From: Leishmania donovani
Taxonomy: Eukaryota; Euglenozoa; Kinetoplastea; Trypanosomatida; Trypanosomatidae
Direction: 5' to 3'
Length of the DNA: 64,000 nucleotides
Assembly: GCF_000227135.1 (NCBI RefSeq)
Contig: NC_018263.1
Location: 2,378,333 to 2,442,332 of the forward strand
The position numbers and the translations under genes are program-made. This document shows, piece after piece, positions 56,982 through 64,000 of the stretch (position 1 is its first letter; each line of letters opens with the position of its first letter). The notes under the pieces are model-generated. The model saw nothing but the letters and a program-made list of their open reading frames with translations, had not been told where the DNA came from and did no database searches.

Positions 56982-59900
56982 ATCAAACGGGTATGCGTGC
57001 GTGGGCAGGGGGAAGGCGTGTCCCTGGTACGGCTGCGCCCGTGTCCCGCAATGACGTTGAAATGTCGCTGTGGTCTTCCACAAAGTTTCCGTTCTCGAGA
57101 GGGAGGCGGATGCTGCAGCGCGTGCGGTATTGATGCTGCCTGCTCCAGGCTCTCTTGGTGTTGCCCTCCTTCCTCTCCGCTCTATCGCTGAGGCAGTGGG
57201 TTACCACTCCTACAATTCTTTGTAAAGCGTCTGTCGGTGTGGGTGTGTTTTCTGCGGCAGCACCTTCGCTCCAGGGAGAGCTGGTATCACAGGTGACACG
57301 GCAACTCTCGTGCACGCCTCAATACGGAGAGCAGAGTGCCAAGGGACGAGTAACTGGGCTGTGCGGGAGCTTGCTTCGCGACGAAACGTACATGCACGCT
57401 CCAACAAGAAAGGAAACTGCGTGCAATACGAAAGTAGCCGCAGTGAGCGAGCAGTCGAGGCGGTGCAGCCACCCGGACGCAAGGCCAGGCTGAAAACAGG
57501 CGGCCTCGGAGAAAGGTAGAAGACGGCGGAACAAAGAACTTCTACTCACAAGTAGAAGACAAAATAAGAGCTGTTGAGCAGAACAGCCCAAAGAGTGGGG
57601 GGATGAAACACAGTGGATGGAGGAAAGAAAAAACACATATAAGATGTAATATGCACGTACGCCGCACGCGCGTTTGTATGCCTAGACGGAGAGACTGGAG
57701 CGGCAGCAGTGGCGACGAAGACAGAATCTCGTTGATTCGTTCTTGCGGATGCTACGCTGTGGAGGATTTGGTTGTGCGACTTTCGATTTTTGTCTGCGTT
57801 TATGTGCGTCGAGAAGTCTGTAGAAAAGTGTTGCGCTTGATGGTTTGCTCTTTTCTTTGGCACAGACAGGAAAATGTGACGTGATCCTGCAGAGCCGTCA
57901 AGCATCACGCGTGAGAGCGCAGGTGTAAGGGAAGGAGGGGGTGCGTCAAGGGCCCTCAACCCCGATAGGCGCATATGCGCCCCGTCATGGTAGGAGGGAA
58001 AGAAAGCAAAGACGTGTGCAAGAGAAGAGAGACGAGAAGTGGCAGAGTGTGGAGAAATGAGTGAAGATGGTGATCTTCTATCGAGGCTCCGAACTGAGAG
58101 GGATGTGATGACGCAGGTTGCACGAAAGCGTGCAGACGATACGAGAGAGAGAATGGCGGCGGTGGTGAAGAGCTCGCGCCGGTTCCTTTGCTATGGGCGC
58201 AGTGTCTCAACGCGAAAAAAAAAAACAGGGAAGCGTCACCAGCCCTGCCCCACAGTCATCGCCGCACACCCCCTCCCCCTTTCTCCTTTCTCTTTCCGTC
58301 GCGCGCACCGCATCCACGCTGCAGGGACTACAGTGCAACCGCGACCCTCTCTCAAAAGTGTCCTTCCCTCTGTTGTGGAGGGCTCGCCTCCTCCGTTCCG
58401 TACATCGAGGGATGTGCCAGCGATAGAGCACGCTTAGGCGCATGGAGCGAAGGGCAACATCCTCACCGCCGCCATCATGACCCACGCGCTTGTGGATGCA
58501 CGCGACACCAAGCACGCATTTCCACGCCACACCAAGCCGACACAAGTGGTGCTTCTTTGACCTCGTGTGATTCGGGTTGCATCGCTCATGCCATTGCAGT
58601 TGTTGTGGCATCACTACAGTCGAATGCAGACGTTACGAGACGAAAAAGGCACTGACAAGATACACGGAAGAAGAAAACAAACAGCGCCACGAGAGCGAAA
58701 AAAAAAAAACGGGCGTGGCAGTCCCACGCGAATGAGCGAAAGGCAAGAGGTGAAGAGGTGAAGAGGACAACTCCGAAGCTGTCCATGAATGCAACCTGTG
58801 CAGATGGAGAACGGTGGTGGGGAGAGACACAAGAGCAGTAACACAAACCAGCTCGCTGCTTTGCTGATCGGAGGAGAGAATAAAGGAGGGTGCGGAGAAG
58901 TGAAAAGAGCGTGAGGAAAGAAGTTCGGGCTCGAGCGTGTGTCCCACTCGCTCTGCGTATGCTGCCGTGTGGTTTGGCGCCTTGTGCACGTGCGCGATCC
59001 TTCTCTCCTTCGTTCCTTCCCCCCGTCTCTCTTTGCTGTGCTCCTATTACTATCATCTTCCACCTCTTGCCCTTCTTTGTGTTTGTGGCTGCTCTTAGTT
59101 GTCGGCGGCAAAGGAAAGCGTTTCGCTAACGGATGTAGTGAGCAGGAGAGTGCGTGGAGGAGGACGAGGAGACACTGTGCGCACGTTCAGCTCTCTCGTG
59201 AAGGGCAGACACGCGCACACGCACACACAAAAATGACAAAACGCGAGAAGAGGGCCGAGCAACACATTGACAGCGAGAGAGGGATGGAGGGGGGAGGCAA
59301 CGAAAAGGCTAAAGAGCGACACGAAAAAGAGCAGTGCTGCTCATTCGTTCGCCCACCTACGTTTGTCTCGAGCCTCGGGTTTGGGGGAGCAAGAGTAATG
59401 CGCAGAAAGACACAACGACGGGAGGCGTAAGGGGGAAAACGTCAGTCACATGAAACACCAGAGGGAACAAAAACAAGAAAAAGAGCAGCAACGCGTTGCC
59501 GGCAGTGCTGCTTTTCGGTGCATCTTGGCTGAGATTATTCTGAATGCACGGCGCTTTTCTGTTCTTGTTCGCTCGCTCGCTCTCGTTTCAAGAATCCTCC
59601 TGCGCCTTCCTTCCTTGCCCTTTTTTGTACTCTTCTTTGTTCAGACCCAGGGCTGGTGTGTTCCAGCGGGAAAGTGGGGGGTGTTGAAGTGGGCCTCTGC
59701 GAAGGGGCCTCCTCCCCTTTCTTTTTCGGCTTCTTCGCGTGCTCCTCTCTACCTCACACGAGAGCAAGCTCGTGAATCTGTGTGTGTGTGTGTGTGGTCA
59801 ATTGGCGCCCCTCTCCAAAGCGTCTCTTACCGTTTTCTTCTACTGTCTCCTCCTGCCCGCTAGGCGTACGCCGAGCCCTCGGTAGCTTCTTCGCGCGACG

Positions 59901-61158
59901 CCTGATGGTGTTCATCGTTGGTTCTGCCACAGTTGTTTGATCTCTCTCTCTCACTCTTTTGTTTTAGTCGTTCGCTTTCATCTTGCTGTTTGGGCTGTAT
60001 GAGAGAATGGTATATCAGCCTGCGTGATGCCCCCTTCCGTCCTTCGTGCCCCCTCGTGATAGACACAGAAAGCAAGAGGAGGAAGGGGCATAGCAACGGG
60101 GGTGAGGGGAGAGACTCGAGTGCCCACTATACGCATAGGGGTATAGAGCTTCCTCACATCTACTTTGTTTTTGACTGCTTTCCACTCTTTTGGCTCCTAC
60201 TTCCGTAATAGCAGTCGGGCACTAACATCGAAGGAAACAAAAAGAAAAGAAGGGTGGACAGAGCAAAGAACGTGTGTGTTTCCTTCCGTGGCTCAAGTGG
60301 AATCAAAAACCCCGAAACGAAAAAAAAAGACGAAGTCGACATCGACATGTGGACGAGGGGGAGGGGAAGAGGAGGGGGAAGTCATACACAGAGAGAGAGC
60401 GAAAGCGAAGGAGCGGAAAAAACAACAAAAGGAAAAGAGTGAGAAGTTTCAAGAGATGAGCTCAGGAACACACATACAAAACGAGCGAAAAGTGAAACAA
60501 AACAAGCGTAGCAATGCATGCGTGTTGTTAAATGTGTGCTGGATAAAGCAGACGTCTCTGGTGCGAGCAAAAAAAAACGCAATAGGGGGAGAAAGAAAAA
60601 GCGCGATCGTGGCAGTGAAGCGATGGGGTTTCTTTCAAAGAGGCACATAGTAAGGCAGCGATGCTCTTACTTTTTTTTCGTTACCTTGCTCTCTAAAGTT
60701 TTCATTTTTGAATGTGTTTTTGTTTCGTTTTTTTTTTGTATTAAAATCGTTCGCGTAAATATAATCCTGCAGGTCGGTTTCTTTTTCCTCTGTCCTTCTT
60801 GCCATCCCCTTCCTCCTCCGGCGCTGCTTGTCCCTTGCCTATCGCTGTCGCCTTCATTGTGGAACGCTGTGATTGTAGATTTCTTGCCTCCGCCGTGTCA
60901 CGAGTTCCAGCCTCGTCCCATCTCACCGAGACCTCACTGCTTCTGCAAGAAACAGCAGCAGACAAGGCAACAGCAGCACGCGATTCAGTGAGCAAACAAA
61001 CATGCAGAAGAGGCGCCGAGAGCGGAAACGAAAACACAGAGCTGTCGCCTCATCACGACATTCAGAGGAGGAGGAGGGGGGCAGAAGACCAAGCGGCTCC
61101 TTCGTAGCCCTGTCGGAGACATGCACCAGCACCTGCATTTTGCATCACTGCAAACGCC

Positions 61159-61174
61159 ATATATATATATATAT
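61159..61174. repeat. AT dinucleotide repeat
   Basis: Eight AT units, self-complementary. Confidence 0.85.
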
Positions 61175-62562
61175 GTGGTGGGCAACAAAAAAAGAGGGAG
61201 AGTGCGAAGGCATCAGGGACGCATCGACACATATAGATGCACCGAAGAGCCACCTCTATCAGTCCCTACGCAACAAACAAAGCAGAAAAGGAAGGGGGAA
61301 AATGTGACGCATGTGTGTTGTGGTGTGGGGGTGGGGTGGGTGTAGTGGGGGCTGAGAGAAAGGGAAGAATTGACGGGGAGGAAAGGAGAAAGCACTGGGG
61401 CAACACAGACATGTAAAGGAAAAGAAGCAGAGAGAAAGAAAGAGACGGCCAACACCACCACCACGGATGGGGAGAAAGGCAGAGAGATGAAGCACGTAAC
61501 GGAGTGCCTGTGTGCGTCAGGCAGAGAGATACAGAAGAGGAACTACATAAGCGCAGACAACAGCAATAAAACGGCAAACATGTGTGGAGAACGTACAAAA
61601 ACAGAAGGCGGAAAGTGGTAGGCTGAAGCTTGCACGAACCAGCTAAAGCACGTCGGACGCGTGGGGACACTGGCGCTGTATATATCCTTTGTTTTTTTTC
61701 TATTGCATTGTTTCACTTCAGCTCCTGGAACAAAAGGGGAAGAGAGGGGTCACTACTAAAGAGTTGAGGGGCACTCATATCGAGGTAGGTAAGAAAAAGA
61801 GGCAGACCACAAACGCACGCAGACAAGCAGGTATTCCTTTGCTCCTCTGTGAAACGGAAGGATGTGCGTTTTTTTTTTTTCGCTGAGTAGCAAACAAAAC
61901 AAGTGGCGGTTATGATAAGGAAACCCCTTCCTATGGGGTAGCGCGATGAGTATACTTTTTTTTTCGCTCTTGTTTTCGTTGTGGCGCTGGTGTTTCTTTG
62001 GGCATTGTGGGGTCTCTTCTGTGCGTGCGAGAGAGAAAAGGAGAGCGCATCGCCTCGACATAATGAATGCGCCTGCGAACAGCTGCGATCTGTAGAGCGC
62101 TGGAGCGACAGAGAATACTGAGTTAACCAAAGAGAGGTTATCTTCGGCAAAGCAGCTGTCCTGAAGAGACAGGATAGACGCGCTAGCATGTGGGCGGCTC
62201 TTTTATCATTTGTTTGCTTTTCTGCCTTGCAGCCTGCGCGAAAAAAAAAAATCGCGTGCGGCGCAGTTTCCTCCCTCTCCAAACGCCTTCTTCGGAGCCC
62301 CAGCACAACCGCACACTCAAATATACGAGGGGGTGGCCATGCAGTGCACCTGCGCGTGAAAATAAGGTGATGGGGGATAAAAACGATGGGCCCCGCCGAC
62401 GAATTCGTCCCACAAGGTGAAGCAAGGCGAGGGAAAAACAAGAAGCGAGAATGACTTACAAAGAAGATAGGAAGACAGCGGGGAGCTCTAGCATACGCAA
62501 ACAATACGAGTGCCCCATCCACATACAAGCACACGCACCACTCACCCCTTTTCCCTCTTTAC

Positions 62563-62591
62563 GCACACACACACACATATATATATATATG
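62563..62591. repeat. Compound CA/AT dinucleotide repeat
   Basis: CA repeats running directly into AT repeats, in the presumed 3' UTR of the hexose transporter. Confidence 0.85.
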
Positions 62592-63565
62592 TACATTTAA
62601 ATACAGACGCACAAGAGAGCAAAAACAAGAGCGACAAAAAAAAACTTTTTGTTTGTTCACGAAAAAGAGAACAACGAAGCAAGCAAAAGCAACACACACA
62701 CAAGAGGGCATCGTTTGGTACCGAACTACTGTCGCTAAGTCACGGGTCCTCCTCCATTTCGTCACAACGGAAAGGATATGGGAAACATGGCAGCACATCC
62801 CATTCGTGCGCTGAGAAGGGAGCGCAGACTAGGGAACGACTCCTCAAGTCGTCGGCGTAATAAAGCCGCGCATGCGCCTCGGTGAAAAAAAAGTCGATCA
62901 CCCTGACCCGCACTCGGGTCCCGAGTGCCGAACAGGTGAATTGCAAGTGTGGTCGGCCTACAAGCGCACACATATGGAAGAAGCAGGATGGGGGGTGCTC
63001 GTGAAGGAGCAGAGGGCACGAAGATGATGCCAGGAACCAAAAACAGCAAAAAAAAGGCATGAGCAGGGATGTTTTTGTTTTTCATTTTGGCTTGTGTGCC
63101 GTTACACAAGTACATTCCGATTCACGTACGCAGAGCGGGTGCTGCACAGAGGCATGTTAGTGATCGGATATAAACTCTAACCATCCTTTGTGCTTGGCTT
63201 CCTCTCATACCCCGCCCTTCGCTATTTTCTCTCGGCACACGCGCCCTTCCTACAAAACAGGTGTGTCGTGCAGGCTCACCACGATCGCTGCACACACGAC
63301 AAAGCATTCGATGGGCATACACCGCGAACAAAACGACCAGAAACTAGATGACGAAAACAACACCGTAGCGTTAGCTCCGTCAGTTATCGTGACACACGCC
63401 GCAGATGGCGACGTGACACAGCAGATCCCGACAATACAACTTGACAGAGGACGGCATCAAAAGAGCAGCGAGAAAAAAAAAACCCGAAAAAACATTGCTG
63501 CGAACCAGTACGCACCACCTGCCCACGAAACGGCACACAAACTGCTTCGGCCCCTGGGATATTAT

Positions 63566-64000
63566 TTAAATGTCTTTCTTCGCAATGAATTCCCCGCTCA
63601 GCTCCTTCTTCCCGTCAGCCGGAGCCGCCGCCCTCTTCTTGCCATCGCGCTTCTCGTCCCACGGGTGCAGGAAGAAGACCTGGACGATGAAGCAGATAAT
63701 GCCCACGCAGCCGAAGAAGATGAAGGCAACGGCCTGGCCCTTGTCCTGGTTGCCTGAAGGGCCGCCAGAGATGTGTTCGGTCGCGATCGGGTAGCACACG
63801 TTGATGATCAGGTTGAAGATGAACTGGGTCACCTGCGTGAACGACGCACCGCGCGGGCGGAACGACAGCGGGAACATGTCCTGCGTCAGAACGTAGTAGC
63901 ACGGGCCCACGCACACCTCGAAGCCGAGAATGAACAGCAGGATGCCAGTGATGGCCACGCCGTTCTTCACCTCCGTCTTCTTGCTGACACCAGGGTACAC
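63566..64000 (-). CDS. Hexose (glucose) transporter, MFS sugar porter family, C-terminal part
   Basis: A plasma-membrane sugar carrier; only the last 144 residues are inside the window, ending at the TAA at 63566. Three hydrophobic segments are visible, fitting TM10-12: GVAITGILLFILGFEVCVGP, then TQFIFNLIINVCYPIATEHI and VAFIFFGCVGIICFIVQVFF. Between the first two lies MFPLSFRPRGASF, the conserved P-x-x-x-R-P/x-RG loop of the sugar porter family. The cytosolic tail is Lys/Asp/Ala-rich and ends GEFIAKKDI. The overall pattern matches Leishmania glucose transporters, which occur as tandem copies, so further copies may lie to the right. The Met at the first position shown is internal, not the start. 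Confidence 0.85.
   Translation of the reverse strand: MYPGVSKKTEVKNGVAITGILLFILGFEVCVGPCYYVLTQDMFPLSFRPRGASFTQVTQFIFNLIINVCYPIATEHISGGPSGNQDKGQAVAFIFFGCVGIICFIVQVFFLHPWDEKRDGKKRAAAPADGKKELSGEFIAKKDI

Larger units (their letters stand above)
56982..63565. other. Very long gene-free region downstream of the hexose transporter
   Basis: About 6.6 kb on which I see no coding gene on either strand; frames are short, rich in Ser/Cys/Phe/Leu and disrupted by homopolymers. Landmarks are A runs (about 58206-58216, 58700-58711, 60559-60566), T runs (about 60727-60738, 61690-61697, 61870-61880), TG repeats near 59780-59796, and AT repeats at 61159-61174 and 62577-62591. The region probably consists mainly of the transporter's 3' UTR plus the DnaJ 5' region. 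Confidence 0.6.

Noticed and set aside
56083..57054. Plus-strand open frame of 323 codons
   Set aside because: Antisense to the DnaJ gene and runs past its start; no recognisable domain.

Overview
This window looks like a piece of a trypanosomatid nuclear chromosome, most likely Leishmania. Every convincing gene lies on the minus strand, none shows an intron, coding stretches are GC-rich, and they are separated by 0.5-7 kb of low-complexity DNA (homopolymers, TG/CA and AT repeats, purine-rich runs that read as polypyrimidine on the transcribed strand). That is the pattern of a polycistronic unit processed by spliced-leader trans-splicing. The gene content fits too: a UGA-containing selenoprotein K, an M32 carboxypeptidase, and a hexose transporter with a Leishmania-type carboxyl end. 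From memory only, the run M32 carboxypeptidase / DnaJ / glucose transporter resembles Leishmania chromosome 36. No strand switch, RNA gene or CRISPR array was seen.

Transcription runs from high to low coordinates. In transcription order: the 3' end of a hexose transporter (63566-64000, cut by the window edge), then about 6.7 kb without a gene; a type II DnaJ (55843-56880); an M32 metallocarboxypeptidase with damaged catalytic motifs and a shortened end (53512-54879); a Rab23-like GTPase (50521-51411); a 4.3 kb gene-free stretch with a 486-N assembly gap; a RABL6-like pseudo-GTPase protein (43990-46206); ARL3 (42549-43085); a large coiled-coil protein (35732-40138); VPS54 of the GARP tethering complex (30738-34457); a large unknown, probably mitochondrial protein (26756-30037); a 185-aa unknown protein; a sucrase/ferredoxin-like redox protein; a kelch-repeat protein; a RanBP1-domain FG nucleoporin; a Fis1-like tail-anchored protein; a small basic probably mitochondrial protein; two low-complexity unknown proteins, one with a C2HC zinc finger and a polyglutamine run; the tRNA thiolase CTU1; selenoprotein K; and a centrin cut by the left edge.

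Genes in such units are not usually grouped by function, so most neighbours are unrelated. One partial theme is cilium/flagellum biology: ARL3, RABL6-like and Rab23-like lie next to one another, and a centrin is at the left end. The strongest observations are the in-frame UGA that completes the SelK C-terminus, the carboxypeptidase that has lost two conserved catalytic residues, and a tiny upstream ORF whose stop overlaps the start of the 860-aa gene. I did not find a clearly new multi-gene system. Several start codons were moved from the longest open frame to the first true ATG, in most cases supported by a polypyrimidine tract and AG just upstream.
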